From assembly GCF_033304615.1 (NCBI RefSeq), contig NZ_CP129118.1, positions 3,220,001 through 3,284,000 on the forward strand: a stretch of 64,000 nt of DNA, in the 5' to 3' direction. Positions 1 through 8,628 of this stretch are shown here, in pieces. Source of the stretch: Sporosarcina oncorhynchi. Lineage in GTDB: Bacteria; Bacillota; Bacilli; Bacillales_A; Planococcaceae. The position numbers and the translations under genes are program-made. Every line of letters starts with the position of its first letter. The first letter of the stretch is position 1. Under the pieces are notes generated by a model. It was not told the DNA's origin. It did no database searches and worked only from the letters and a program-made list of their open reading frames with translations.

Positions 1-67
1 GAAGCTTTAGGAGCGCATCGCTAATTTCGTCGGTTTCTACTCCGATTAACTAAGAGTGTAATACATA

Positions 68-370
68 ACAATCGTACCCTTATGTTGTACAAAGTCTTTA
101 GTATTACAAGACATAATATAGTCTTACAAACGTTGATCTACGTTCCAGCCTTACGCTTTCCGGAGGGCGTGGCTTGAGCCAAGCGAACAACGAAGAGTTC
201 GCTTTGCCGTATTTCTGTGCACTTCAGAAATTAAGGCATAATTCCAGGGTCTCAAGGCGAGTGCAAAGATATGCTCGAAAAGCTATCGCTTTATCTCGCA
301 AAAGCCGTTCTACGTTACGACTTTCGCTAATCCTCCCGGAGTCGAAGGCTTGCACTCCAATCAACTAAGA
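68..370. repeat. Structured intergenic repeat, copy 1 (long loops)
   Basis: This stretch shares several conserved blocks with 1971-2163: a leading CCCTTATGTTGTACAAAGT block, CGTTCCAGCCTTACGCTTTC, the arm CCGGAGGGCGTGGCTTGAG, CAGGGTCTCAAGGC, and GCTAATCCTCCCGGAGTCG. The arms are inverted relative to each other (CCGGAGGG with CCTCCCGG, GGCTTGAG with CTCAAGGC), so a nested hairpin is possible. The loops between arms are long and unlike those in the other copy. Bases 1-67 look like the diverged tail of a preceding copy, and another copy seems to begin near 382 (CAATCGCGCCCTT). A short open frame inside has no ribosome binding site and is not a gene. Confidence 0.8.
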
Positions 371-432
371 GTGCGGTACTTCACAATCGCGCCCTTTTGT
401 AGAATATTGATATACACAATGATAAAACCTTT

Positions 433-1824
433 TTATATTGCTGGAACTAATATAGTCATATTCGAACCATCTAATGTACTTTGAAATGCATAAACAGGTT
501 GAAAGTATCCCTTGGAATCTAAATAGTAGCTTACTCGTACTTTATGAACTTGTAAGGTATCAATTCTATTGTTTTCGGAAAGGATCTGAAAATTCCCTTC
601 CAAGATTTCTCCAAATGCTTCTTGTTCGCTCTTTATTTGAACATCCTTTATCTTGTCGTAGGTAATTAACTGATTCTCAATCTGCTTCACTGTATGATCA
701 TTATAATATGTTGCCGTTAAAGAACCGTCTATTAGCTGATTTCCACTAACTTTTTTATCTATTATCCACTCATACGAACCAGTATCGACTCTTTGAAAAT
801 AGAAGTCCTTTTGTATATCTACACCAAATTTCAATAAAGATTCCTTTAAGGATTCTTCATCTGTGTCTTTAGGCACTATGCCCTCATCGTGGCTTGAAAA
901 GTCTGTAAAACTATAACCTCCATCTAAGAATTGGAACCATAAATCATATGATTTCTCTCCACTACTCCGATATATTCCTTGATCTGGATAAGATATATCT
1001 TCTATATCTGCTGCATCCACATCCATCCTTTTATAAAATGTTTCAGCAAATGCATCTGCCTCAGCTTTTGTATAACTTGGTGCCTTATAAATTGGAATAG
1101 TTGCTTTCTTAGCATTGAACTCAACATCAGAAGTAAGAGTGACTTCCTTCATATTCACTTTATTGTTTGCCACAATGGAGAGGTTTCCAAATTCCTTCAA
1201 ATGATAATATGTAAACACACTTATAGATAAGATTATCACTAGTAGTAATGGCGAGAAATAGAAAAATGATGGTTTTATTCCTTTCTCTTTTATGGTGATA
1301 AAACCCATAGTGATACCATATCCAATGATTGCCCCCAATAAATTATTGAATAAATCGTCAACTACAAAATTACCGTATCCCGTTATTAATTGAACGCTTT
1401 CAATGGAAAGTGTACATAAGCCCGCTACTCCAATTGTCCATATAGCTTTTCGAAAACGTGGTTGTAATAATGGGAAAAGAATACCGAAAGGAACGAACAT
1501 AAATATATTTAAATATATGAATTGCCAATGTCTAACACTAAAACTATTCCAAGTTTCACGGTATGATGAAAATAAGGAAAAGTCCATTCCAGCATTATAG
1601 GTAGGTCCCCTGTTTAAAAAAGTCACACCAACAACCATTATCACATAGCCACTAAACATCACTAGCAGAAGTAGCCTCTTCTTTGAAACACTTTTCTTCC
1701 CTTTTAAAATGGTTTTATAAACAATGAAATATATTAGAATCAATATTATCCCTAAAGTAATTACAGCTAATAATGCCAAAGAAAAATATTCTCTAACTAT
1801 ACCTACGATTTCTTCTAATCTCAT
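433..1824 (-). CDS. VanZ-like family membrane protein with C-terminal extracytoplasmic domain
   Basis: 463-aa protein. The N-terminal ~190 residues hold several membrane helices with VanZ-like sequence, including NIFMFVPFGILFPLLQP and a VDDLFNNLLGAIIGYG motif. The roughly 260-residue C-terminal part follows another helix and has no recognised catalytic motif; it looks like a PepSY/YycH-like exported domain. The ATG at 1824 is chosen because AAGGAG lies just upstream; the ATG 15 bases further out would sit on that site. VanZ-type proteins can lower teicoplanin susceptibility, but the role of long versions is unknown. The gene is bracketed by copies of the structured repeat (68-370 and 1971-2163), which suggests a unit that may have moved. 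Confidence 0.75.
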   Translation of the reverse strand: MRLEEIVGIVREYFSLALLAVITLGIILILIYFIVYKTILKGKKSVSKKRLLLLVMFSGYVIMVVGVTFLNRGPTYNAGMDFSLFSSYRETWNSFSVRHWQFIYLNIFMFVPFGILFPLLQPRFRKAIWTIGVAGLCTLSIESVQLITGYGNFVVDDLFNNLLGAIIGYGITMGFITIKEKGIKPSFFYFSPLLLVIILSISVFTYYHLKEFGNLSIVANNKVNMKEVTLTSDVEFNAKKATIPIYKAPSYTKAEADAFAETFYKRMDVDAADIEDISYPDQGIYRSSGEKSYDLWFQFLDGGYSFTDFSSHDEGIVPKDTDEESLKESLLKFGVDIQKDFYFQRVDTGSYEWIIDKKVSGNQLIDGSLTATYYNDHTVKQIENQLITYDKIKDVQIKSEQEAFGEILEGNFQILSENNRIDTLQVHKVRVSYYLDSKGYFQPVYAFQSTLDGSNMTILVPAI

Positions 1825-1970
1825 TTTTTTCTCCTTCATACGAATTCAAAAACGATTTAATCCTTACCGCTTCTTTGCACAGTACAGAATCTTTCTCTGT
1901 TTCTAACCCATAACTGTGAATGATTTTTTAATTGGTCCGTTTACGCGATCTGGACGCAATCACTTTTTAA

Positions 1971-2163
1971 GCAATCGCGCCCTTATGTTGTACAAAGTTT
2001 AGAATTACTAGACATAATATAATCTTACAAACGTTGACTACGTTCCAGCCTTACGCTTTCCGGAGGGCGTGGCTTGAGCCGCTTCCTTCGCTTCGCTACG
2101 TCCAGGGTCTCAAGGCACACGCTAATCCTCCCGGAGTCGAAGGCTTGCACTCCAATCAACTAG
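1971..2163. repeat. Structured intergenic repeat, copy 2 (short loops)
   Basis: Second copy of the element at 68-370, in the same orientation and on the other side of the VanZ-like gene. Conserved blocks run from CAATCGCGCCCTTATGTTG to GCACTCCAATCAACTA. Between the arms the loops are only about 22 bases and 2 bases, against about 64 and 66 bases in copy 1. Conservation is therefore in the arms and not in the loops. Together with 1825-1970, which shows no gene, this fills the gap between the VanZ-like gene and the next CDS. Confidence 0.8.
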
Positions 2164-2196
2164 AATATGCTATAGACATTTGGTCTAATTGAGATA

Positions 2197-2397
2197 TTAA
2201 GGCTTTACAAAATAAGCAATGATAGGAAGGAAAACTACAACAAATAAACTTTGAAAGAACGTCACAATGATATCTCTCGTCCAAGATCTTTTTTCATGAG
2301 AACGGTACATTATTCTTTGAAACGCTAACAAAGCAATCCACCATATTAAGAAAGATATAAAAATAAAATTAAAACCGCCATAAAAATCTATATACAA
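2197..2397 (-). CDS. Small two-helix membrane protein, unknown function
   Basis: 66-aa protein starting at TTG, supported by an excellent AAGGAGGT Shine-Dalgarno 6 bases upstream. Two hydrophobic segments (about residues 9-24 and 44-62) flank a basic loop containing YRSHEKRSW, so a two-pass membrane protein is predicted. The family is not recognised. It lies downstream of another small membrane gene on the same strand (2496-2783) at a gap of about 100 bases, so the two may be cotranscribed. The strong ribosome binding site is the main reason for calling it. Confidence 0.6.
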   Translation of the reverse strand: MYIDFYGGFNFIFISFLIWWIALLAFQRIMYRSHEKRSWTRDIIVTFFQSLFVVVFLPIIAYFVKP

Positions 2398-2495
2398 TCT
2401 TGATTACCTCCTTCTCCTTTTCTTCAAAATGGCCCGTTTGAAGCACAAGCTTTGTTCTTTCATTGCCCTCATTCGCGTTAATATATATTAACAGT

Positions 2496-2783
2496 TTAGT
2501 TTCTTTTGCTTTTTAACTCTAAGAGTATAGGCGTTATGTTTAATGAAATCGATATAACCGTTAAAACCCATAAAGCTATTTCCATCGTAGGTACAACATC
2601 TAATAATGCAGACCAATCTTTCACCTCTACCCAATCAGACACCATACTGTATCCTGCAACAAGTGTTAGTGCTGTAAATGATAATCCCATTGCCATTGCT
2701 AATTTATAGTCTTTTCCTGTTCCATACATAATTAGATTTATACAAGTCGCTATTATTGCGATAATACCCAATACCAACCACAT
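2496..2783 (-). CDS. Small membrane protein, unknown function
   Basis: 95-aa protein with three predicted membrane segments (roughly residues 2-20, 32-50 and 70-88) and a charged tail LELKSKRN. The start is ATG 2783, seven bases after the purine block GGAAGGGGGG. A GTG 21 bases further upstream would overlap that ribosome binding site and is rejected. It resembles conserved small hypothetical membrane proteins of Bacillus, but no function can be assigned from sequence. Confidence 0.65.
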   Translation of the reverse strand: MWLVLGIIAIIATCINLIMYGTGKDYKLAMAMGLSFTALTLVAGYSMVSDWVEVKDWSALLDVVPTMEIALWVLTVISISLNITPILLELKSKRN

Positions 2784-3196
2784 AATTATCCCCCCCTTCC
2801 TCACTGAAAATTCTTATTAATTAGGACGGAGCGAGGTAATGAATGGTTCCATACTTGCAATGAGATGATTCAAATTCTGTTATAAATACTACTCTCCGTT
2901 GCTTGGAGTGAAAGCCGTAACGAAGAACGGCTTTTGAGAGACAAAACGTTAGTTTTTTCTAGCATATCTTTGCCTTGCTTAGGGACCCTACAGTGATGCC
3001 TTCATTTTTGCAAAGAAGATAAAAATACAGCAAAACGTATCGTCTGGAGTGCAAGGCAACAGTTTATTAAAATCCTCCTAATAGAACCCTTACCTAGTTA
3101 AATCGCCTCTCTATTTATCTGAATACATAGCATAATGAACAATAGATTTTAATACGCTAGAGGAATATGAAATCTATATAAAGGGGGAGAGAAAGA
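2784..3196. other. Intergenic region upstream of the AbgT-type transporter
   Basis: About 390 bases between divergently oriented genes with no credible ORF. A weak hairpin, AAAGCCGT (2911-2918) with ACGGCTTT (2927-2934), is visible. A fragment TGGAGTGCAAGG near 3050 matches, in inverted orientation, the CTTGCACTCCA piece of the structured repeats at 68-370 and 1971-2163, perhaps a decayed remnant. No convincing promoter was identified. Confidence 0.4.
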
Positions 3197-4720
3197 GTGG
3201 ACGCTGAGACAACGAAAAAAGGGTTTTTTAACAAATTTCTAGATTTTATCGAGAAGTACGGAAACAAATTACCAGATCCCGTCATGTTATTCGTTTATAT
3301 CGCCGGTCTTATTTTAGTATGTTCTGCTATATTTGGGGCACTTGGAACGACGGCAGTTAACCCTGGAACAGGCGATGAGATTAAGGTCGTCAATTTACTA
3401 AATGGTGAAGGTTTAATTATGATCTTGACGAATTTGGTAAAGAACTTTACCAGTTTCCCGCCTCTTGGACTCGTCTTAGTCGTCATGTTAGGGGTAGGAC
3501 TTGCAGAGTCTACCGGTTTAATTGCTACTGTCATGAAGACGACCATATTGAATGCTCCTAAAAAGATTATCTTACCTACAATCGTCCTTGTCGCCATTTT
3601 AGGGAATGCCACTGCTGATGCAGCAATGGTCGTTTTACCGCCAATTGTCGCAATGATTTTCATTGCACTCGGGAGACACCCGATTGCCGGGCTTGCCGCT
3701 GCTTATGCATCTGTTGCTGGCGGATTTTCAGCGAACCTCATCATAAATGTATTGGATCCGCTTGTGTATGGGTTCACGGAAATTGGCGCGCATGTGTATG
3801 ATCCGACCTACTCGGGAAATCCAGGGATGAACTACTATTTTCTAGCCGTATCAGCGTTAGTTTTAGTACCTGTCGCCGTGTTCGTTACGACGAAAATTGT
3901 TGAACCTAGACTTGGAAAGTATCATGGGATCACCGAAAAATTAGAGGACGTTTCAGCTGTCGAAAAGAAGGGTCTTTTATGGGCTGCCTTATCAGTAGCG
4001 CTCATCATCGGGACTGTTTTAGTTCTTTCGCTCCCTGCAAACGCATTATTACGCCATCCGGAAACAGGTGGTTTGACGACTTCACCGTTGATGGACAGCC
4101 TTGTACCGTTAATGATGATTTTATTCCTTGTTCCTTCTATTATCTATGGAAAAATTGTTAAAACCGTCAATAACTCAAAAGACTTCGCAGATCATTTGGC
4201 GAAAGCTATGTCTGGTATGGGGATGTATATTGTGATTGCTTTTGTCGCCGCACAGATGATTGCGTACTTTAATTGGAGCAATCTAGGACCTATCGTCGCC
4301 ATTAAAGGTGCGGAAACGCTTGAAGCATTAGGGTTAAAAGGGCTGCCGCTCTTTATCGGATTCATCGTCGTTGCTGCTCTCATCAATTTTCTAGTGGCCA
4401 GTTCGTCTGCCAAATGGGCCATTCTCGCACCCGTTTTCGTTCCGATGTTCATGATCATGGGCTATAGTCCAGCATTGACACAAGCGGCTTATCGAATTGG
4501 GGATTCCATTACAAATCCGATTACACCTATGCTGGCATACTTCGCCATCGTTTTGACATTCGCGAAAAAGTACGATCCGAAAATGGGAATCGGGACTTTA
4601 ATGACCTCTCTACTTCCCTATTCAATTGCGTTTGCTATTATGTGGATTATACTATTCGCTGTTTGGTACTTGCTTGGCATTCCTCTAGGACCTCAAGGTG
4701 AACTATTTTTGAATAAATGA
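3197..4720 (+). CDS. abgT: AbgT family transporter
   Basis: 507-aa polytopic membrane protein of the AbgT (p-aminobenzoyl-glutamate transporter) family. Members such as E. coli AbgT and Neisseria MtrF import p-aminobenzoyl-glutamate or export sulfonamide-type antimetabolites, usually driven by the proton or sodium gradient. Supporting stretches are KLPDPVMLFVYIAG near the N-terminus, the ATADAAMVVLPP helix-break region, and ASSSAKWAILAPVFVPM plus DSITNPITPM near the C-terminus, all typical of the family. Length is normal (about 500-510). The start is GTG with AGGGGGAGAG upstream. It is monocistronic and ends at a strong convergent terminator (4723-4752). Substrate cannot be told from the sequence. 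Confidence 0.9.
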   Translation: MDAETTKKGFFNKFLDFIEKYGNKLPDPVMLFVYIAGLILVCSAIFGALGTTAVNPGTGDEIKVVNLLNGEGLIMILTNLVKNFTSFPPLGLVLVVMLGVGLAESTGLIATVMKTTILNAPKKIILPTIVLVAILGNATADAAMVVLPPIVAMIFIALGRHPIAGLAAAYASVAGGFSANLIINVLDPLVYGFTEIGAHVYDPTYSGNPGMNYYFLAVSALVLVPVAVFVTTKIVEPRLGKYHGITEKLEDVSAVEKKGLLWAALSVALIIGTVLVLSLPANALLRHPETGGLTTSPLMDSLVPLMMILFLVPSIIYGKIVKTVNNSKDFADHLAKAMSGMGMYIVIAFVAAQMIAYFNWSNLGPIVAIKGAETLEALGLKGLPLFIGFIVVAALINFLVASSSAKWAILAPVFVPMFMIMGYSPALTQAAYRIGDSITNPITPMLAYFAIVLTFAKKYDPKMGIGTLMTSLLPYSIAFAIMWIILFAVWYLLGIPLGPQGELFLNK

Positions 4721-4722
4721 AA

Positions 4723-4752
4723 GAAGGGTGCTCCTCACAGGGGGCACCCTTC
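4723..4752. terminator. Bidirectional rho-independent terminator
   Basis: Twelve-base-pair hairpin GAAGGGTGCTCC / GGGGCACCCTTC with a six-base loop lies between convergent genes ending at 4720 and 4756. It can serve both strands. Confidence 0.85.
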
Positions 4753-4755
4753 TTC

Positions 4756-6435
4756 TTATTCAATCGTACTATTCTTCAGTTCCTTCACCGGCAAGAACAG
4801 TTCGCCAGTTGCTAAGTACGTGATGGATAGTCTGTCGCCTTCTTCGATATAAATGGCGAGCGGGACCGCTTCTGTCGAGACGATATAGTTCTTTCCGTCT
4901 TCTGCAAGAATCGAGACGATCGTAAAGTCACCCGCGCGTTCTTTATAAACTCTCACGACAGTCGCAACGGTCTTCTCTTCTGTGGCATCAGAACTACCGT
5001 CGACTGTGCTCCCGCCGCGTTGTAAGGCAGTTTTATACAGTCGGAGGGCTTCGTTCGGTGAGTTCGCAAAGACAGAGATTTCCGGGTTTGCTGCCGAGAC
5101 GATGAAGTAGTTCTGCAGGAAGCCGTTTGAGTCTAACACTGGGGTCAACCAGCTAGCTTCGCCATAGAAATTGTAAAGTACAGGCATTTCACCGGACCAT
5201 TTCTTCTCAATGAATTTCTTCTCAATAATTTGAAGGGTTCCTTGGGAATCCATGTACGACTCTTCTAAGTTACCTGTATAATACGTCGCTTCTCCCGTGC
5301 GTCCGTCTGTTAATGCATAGCCGAGCATCGAGTCGACCTCTTCTTTCGGACTTGTAAAATCAGTGAAATAATACATATGCCCGTTTTCATCGAATACAGG
5401 GCTGACATTTGCTTCCGTTCCTTCATCGGAAGGCAGTTTCACATCTTTTTTCCCGACAATCGAATTCCAGAATCCATGAATATAATTTCCGAAGTAGCTG
5501 TTTTGCAAACTGACCGCTTCAGGAGAAACGGCACCATCGATGTACTCAGGAATGTCCGCGATAGCGAAATGATCGGTCTTCCCTGTTTCAGGATCGACCA
5601 TGACAATCCCTTGGACGTCGAAACCATTCCGTGCTGTAATGAATTTACCGTACGAACGGATGTAATGCGGATGTCCATCATCATCGATTTCCAATTGCAC
5701 ATCACCGTAAAAGATCAGGTCAGGGTATTCCATACGCATATGGCGTTCCACTTGCTTATGAAAGAACGAGGACGGCGTATAGGCCATTTCCGTCTTTACG
5801 AATTTCGGGTTATCTGCAGAGTCTGTTGCACTCATCGTGAAATATCCAGGTGTCGTCTTACCGTTCCACCATTTAAATAAACCCGAAAACTCAACAGGTG
5901 CGATATAAACAAATTTGTCATTCACTTTCTGAATCTGTAAATGGCCAAGCTCATAATAACTTGTGTTTGGCACTTGCCCAAATGCTTTTTTCATTTTATT
6001 CCGCGCAAATTTTGGTGGCACGCTTGCAGGCGTCTTTGTTTCGTCAAACGCTTTGATTTCCACTTGCTGTTCCATCTCGACAGCACTGTATTTTTTGTCC
6101 GCATTAAAAAGTGGTGCACTGAGGATGAAGGCACTCCCTACTAATGCAACTAGCGACAGAACTACTTTCACTGTACGTTCTTTCCCCGTTGCAAATAGCA
6201 CGCCTGCTATCGTTACAACAAGGAATAGGGCCCATGCTGACGTCCAGTTCCGGTCGAGATTTGTCACGTAATACACCCCGAATGTGACGGCAGCAATAAG
6301 AATTGTTGTAGCCGCTAACGCTGAAACCCGGTTGAATGCAGGCTTTTCTGTTTCCTTCGATACTAATGTGATAGGGACAATGATAATTGCAGATACGATA
6401 CCCGCAACAATTGAAAATAATAGTAAATTAATCAT
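4756..6435 (-). CDS. Large membrane-anchored protein, unknown function
   Basis: 559-aa protein. Four hydrophobic segments occupy the first ~120 residues (INLLLFSIVAGIVSA, AATTILIAAVTFGVYY, ALFLVVTIAGVLFA, VVLSLVALVGSAFI), followed by about 430 mostly polar residues that should lie outside the membrane. The soluble part contains YELGHLQIQKVNDKF and MVDPETGKTDHFAIADIP, which recall PepSY-like folds, but this is weak. ATG 6435 is chosen over GTG 6441 because AAAAGAG is then correctly spaced. It is monocistronic, with a shared terminator at its 3' end. Similar long proteins occur in Bacillus as hypotheticals; no function is proposed. Confidence 0.75.
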   Translation of the reverse strand: MINLLLFSIVAGIVSAIIIVPITLVSKETEKPAFNRVSALAATTILIAAVTFGVYYVTNLDRNWTSAWALFLVVTIAGVLFATGKERTVKVVLSLVALVGSAFILSAPLFNADKKYSAVEMEQQVEIKAFDETKTPASVPPKFARNKMKKAFGQVPNTSYYELGHLQIQKVNDKFVYIAPVEFSGLFKWWNGKTTPGYFTMSATDSADNPKFVKTEMAYTPSSFFHKQVERHMRMEYPDLIFYGDVQLEIDDDGHPHYIRSYGKFITARNGFDVQGIVMVDPETGKTDHFAIADIPEYIDGAVSPEAVSLQNSYFGNYIHGFWNSIVGKKDVKLPSDEGTEANVSPVFDENGHMYYFTDFTSPKEEVDSMLGYALTDGRTGEATYYTGNLEESYMDSQGTLQIIEKKFIEKKWSGEMPVLYNFYGEASWLTPVLDSNGFLQNYFIVSAANPEISVFANSPNEALRLYKTALQRGGSTVDGSSDATEEKTVATVVRVYKERAGDFTIVSILAEDGKNYIVSTEAVPLAIYIEEGDRLSITYLATGELFLPVKELKNSTIE

Positions 6436-6515
6436 AGGCACAACTCTTTTCTGTTAAGGATTTTGCTTATATGTAAGTATACGTATGAGTGGACGATCCG
6501 TTTCATTCTAAAACA

Positions 6516-6560
6516 AAAAACTGTATGCAAGAGGAGGCACCCTTCTAGCACACAGTTTTT
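6516..6560 (-). terminator. Terminator of the bioY-bioB operon
   Basis: On the minus strand a 13-bp stem AAAAACTGTGTGC / GCATACAGTTTTT (one G-U pair) encloses a 19-base loop and ends in a T run, 20 bases after the bioB stop codon. Confidence 0.8.
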
Positions 6561-6579
6561 GATTGTTAGAGTAAGCTCA

Positions 6580-7587
6580 TCAGTTGACGGCAACTTCCTT
6601 ATTCGCCAGCGGTTCCAAATCGATTTCAAAACCCATGTCCTCGAGCATTTGACGGTCACGGTCACCTTCCTGCCCCGACGTCGTCAAATAATCACCGATG
6701 AAGATCGAGTTTGCAGGGTATAAGCCGAGGGGTTGAAGAGATCGCAAATTCACTTCACGCCCACCCGAAATCCGGATTTCCTTCGTCGGGTTGATATAGC
6801 GGAACAGGCATAATACTTTCAAGCAATAGAGCGGCGTCAATTCGTCCGTTCCTCCAAGCGGCGTCCCATCCACCGCATGCAAGAAATTAACGGGGATTGA
6901 ATCGGCATCCATCGCATGAAGGCTTCGCGCCATTGCAATGATGTCTTCCTTCGTTTCGCGCATGCCAATAATGACTCCCGAACAGGGCGAGATGCCTGCT
7001 TCTTTCGCATGGTTAACTGTATTCACACGGTCATCGTATGTGTGTGACGTTGTAATACTTTCATGGTGTGCAGCAGATGTGTTGATGTTGTGGTTATAAC
7101 GGTCGACACCTGCTTCTTTTAAACGTTTGGCTTGCTCAGGTTTTAAAATACCAAGACATGCACACACCGTCATATCTTGATGTTTCGCCTTGATCGCCTT
7201 CACAGAATCGATGACGATCTCGAGTTCACGGTTAACGGGGCCGCGACCGCTCGCGACGATACAATAAGTACCGGCATTCACGGATGCGGCACGTTCTGCA
7301 CCCGCTACAATCTCTTCCTGTTTCATCATCGCGTACTTTTCAATCGGCGCTTTCGAAACGATTGACTGCGCACAATAGCCACAGTTTTCAGGACACAAAC
7401 CCGATTTTGTATTGATGATCATATTAAGCTTCACTTTATTGCCAAAGTAATGGTTACGGATTTTGTAGGATGCATGCAGTAGTTGTAGCAAATCCTCGTC
7501 GGGGCTGTTTAAAATAGCGAGCCCTTCCTCATCCGTTAACTGATCTCCTGCAAGCACACGATCCGCCCATTCCCCATATATCGTCAA
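6580..7587 (-). CDS. bioB: Biotin synthase
   Basis: 335-aa radical-SAM enzyme that inserts sulfur into dethiobiotin in the last step of biotin synthesis. The CxxxCxxC cluster motif is present as C65-PEN-C69-GY-C72-AQS, followed by the conserved YNHNINTS and GVIIGMRET stretches and C-terminal GGREVNLRSLQPLGLYPANSI. The start is taken as TTG 7587, which overlaps the bioY stop in a TTGA junction and has GAGGCG upstream; this gives the usual family length. The frame stays open upstream inside bioY, but that extension is not biotin-synthase-like. Translation is probably coupled to bioY. No other bio gene is nearby, so dethiobiotin may come from distant genes or from uptake. Confidence 0.93.
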   Translation of the reverse strand: MTIYGEWADRVLAGDQLTDEEGLAILNSPDEDLLQLLHASYKIRNHYFGNKVKLNMIINTKSGLCPENCGYCAQSIVSKAPIEKYAMMKQEEIVAGAERAASVNAGTYCIVASGRGPVNRELEIVIDSVKAIKAKHQDMTVCACLGILKPEQAKRLKEAGVDRYNHNINTSAAHHESITTSHTYDDRVNTVNHAKEAGISPCSGVIIGMRETKEDIIAMARSLHAMDADSIPVNFLHAVDGTPLGGTDELTPLYCLKVLCLFRYINPTKEIRISGGREVNLRSLQPLGLYPANSIFIGDYLTTSGQEGDRDRQMLEDMGFEIDLEPLANKEVAVN

Positions 7588-8186
7588 CGGACACGCCTCA
7601 CTTTCAACACTTTGTACATCCGGTGGCCAAAGATCCCCGCCAATATCGACAATAAAATATCTTTCGGTAATGGCGGAACCATCCAAAGCCAGGCAACTTT
7701 ATACGTGAATGCATCAGGCGCTGCTGCCCAGAACTTATATGCAAAATACATCCAGTTTGTACCGATTAAGTAATTAATAATCATTCCGACAAGTCCAGCA
7801 ATGACATAACTCCGCAAGCTGCCGTTCTTTTCAACAATTTTCCCGACGACATACGCGACAAGGATGAAAGATACGATAAATCCGAATGTCGGGAGCAAGA
7901 TTGCACTGAATCCACCTTGGAATTTCGCGAACACCGGAGCACCTGCTAGACCGACGACGAGATAGACAGTCATTGCCGTCGCCCCTAACCGACTTCCGAG
8001 CAGCAAGCCTGCAAGTACCGCGAAGAATGTCTGCAAAGTTATGGGTACGCCTCCTACGACAAGGAATGGGACGAATGATGTAATATTCGCACCAATCATC
8101 ATGAGTGCGGCAAACATTCCGCAGTAGACAAGACTTAACGCGCTCATTGTACTTTTTTGTTTTGGTTTCACTGTAGCTGTTGTCAT
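7584..8186 (-). CDS. bioY: BioY, substrate-binding component of the biotin ECF transporter
   Basis: 200-aa integral membrane S-component of an energy-coupling-factor transporter for biotin. It shows the typical BioY pattern: an N-terminal helix, the VVGGVPITLQTFFAVLAGLLLG block, YLVVGLAGAPVF, GGFSAILLPTFGFIVSF, and a C-terminal PPLPKDILLSILAG segment. Length is normal. It is the first gene of a bioY-bioB operon and its stop overlaps the bioB start. The promoter upstream has a near-consensus TTGACA-17-TATCCT with a BirA-like repeat over the -35 box, so biotin repression is expected. Energising subunits EcfA/EcfT are not in the window. Confidence 0.93.
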   Translation of the reverse strand: MTTATVKPKQKSTMSALSLVYCGMFAALMMIGANITSFVPFLVVGGVPITLQTFFAVLAGLLLGSRLGATAMTVYLVVGLAGAPVFAKFQGGFSAILLPTFGFIVSFILVAYVVGKIVEKNGSLRSYVIAGLVGMIINYLIGTNWMYFAYKFWAAAPDAFTYKVAWLWMVPPLPKDILLSILAGIFGHRMYKVLKVRRVR

Positions 8187-8219
8187 AAAAACACCTCTTA
8201 GTTTGACGTTATCTTTATT

Positions 8220-8274
8220 AGGATAAAAGTTTTCATAACTTGTGTCAACCTAATATTATTTTAAGTTAACCTAA
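8220..8274 (-). promoter_or_regulatory. bioYB promoter with BirA-like operator
   Basis: On the minus strand, -35 TTGACA (8248-8243) and -10 TATCCT (8225-8220) are 17 bases apart. Two hexamers, GTCAAC (8244-8249) and GTTAAC (8265-8270), are separated by 15 bases, matching the half-site type and spacing of Firmicutes BirA operators (TTGTTAAC-N14/15-GTTAACAA). One half-site lies on the -35 box, as expected for repression. The outer flanks match the consensus only partly. Confidence 0.65.
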
Positions 8275-8326
8275 AAGGCATAAAATAAATCGACAGCAGG
8301 AATTTGCCGTCGACCTCATTCGTACT

Positions 8327-8509
8327 CTATTGCTTGTCTTCACTCTTTGGAAACAGGAAATAGGCCAATATGCCACTCAGGACAGCAGCCCCCAGTGTAA
8401 TATAGATTCGGGTCATGCCCGGTACTTCCTGAAAGTTCAAATTGAGCATATACCACGATATCCCCGCGACGAGAAGCGCGATGGGAACTGAAAATTTAAA
8501 GATCCTCAC
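8327..8509 (-). CDS. Small membrane protein, unknown function
   Basis: About 60 aa from GTG 8509, chosen because GGAAGGTG lies six bases upstream; the frame extends further to an ATG at 8551 without a ribosome binding site. Two hydrophobic helices (starting IFKFSVPIALLVAGISWYM and IYITLGAAVLSGILAYFL) and a charged C-terminus KSEDKQ suggest a two-pass membrane protein. The family is not recognised. It sits alone between the divergent bioY promoter and the yitJ S-box promoter. Confidence 0.5.
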   Translation of the reverse strand: MRIFKFSVPIALLVAGISWYMLNLNFQEVPGMTRIYITLGAAVLSGILAYFLFPKSEDKQ

Positions 8510-8565
8510 TGTTTTCACCTTCCACTCATATTCATATGCCCATTCTATCATATTTCATCAGACTC

Positions 8566-8594
8566 TTGACGGAACAACTTTTTCACGATATGAT
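8566..8594 (+). promoter_or_regulatory. Promoter of the yitJ-metH operon
   Basis: TTGACG (8566-8571) and TATGAT (8589-8594) are separated by 17 bases, a near-consensus sigma-A promoter. Transcription would start near 8601, about 28 bases before the S-box aptamer. Confidence 0.75.
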
Positions 8595-8628
8595 GTGTTA
8601 AATTATTCAAACAATTTCATATCGTTTT

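Noticed and set aside
174..368. 64-codon frame inside the structured repeat
   Set aside because: Lies in the variable loops of the element, has no ribosome binding site, and is not preserved in copy 2.
2911..2934. Terminator in the gap upstream of the AbgT-type gene
   Set aside because: The 8-bp hairpin has no T run and does not follow a gene on either strand at useful distance.
7588..7686. 33-residue N-terminal extension of BioB
   Set aside because: It lies inside bioY and does not resemble biotin synthase; TTG 7587 gives the normal length.
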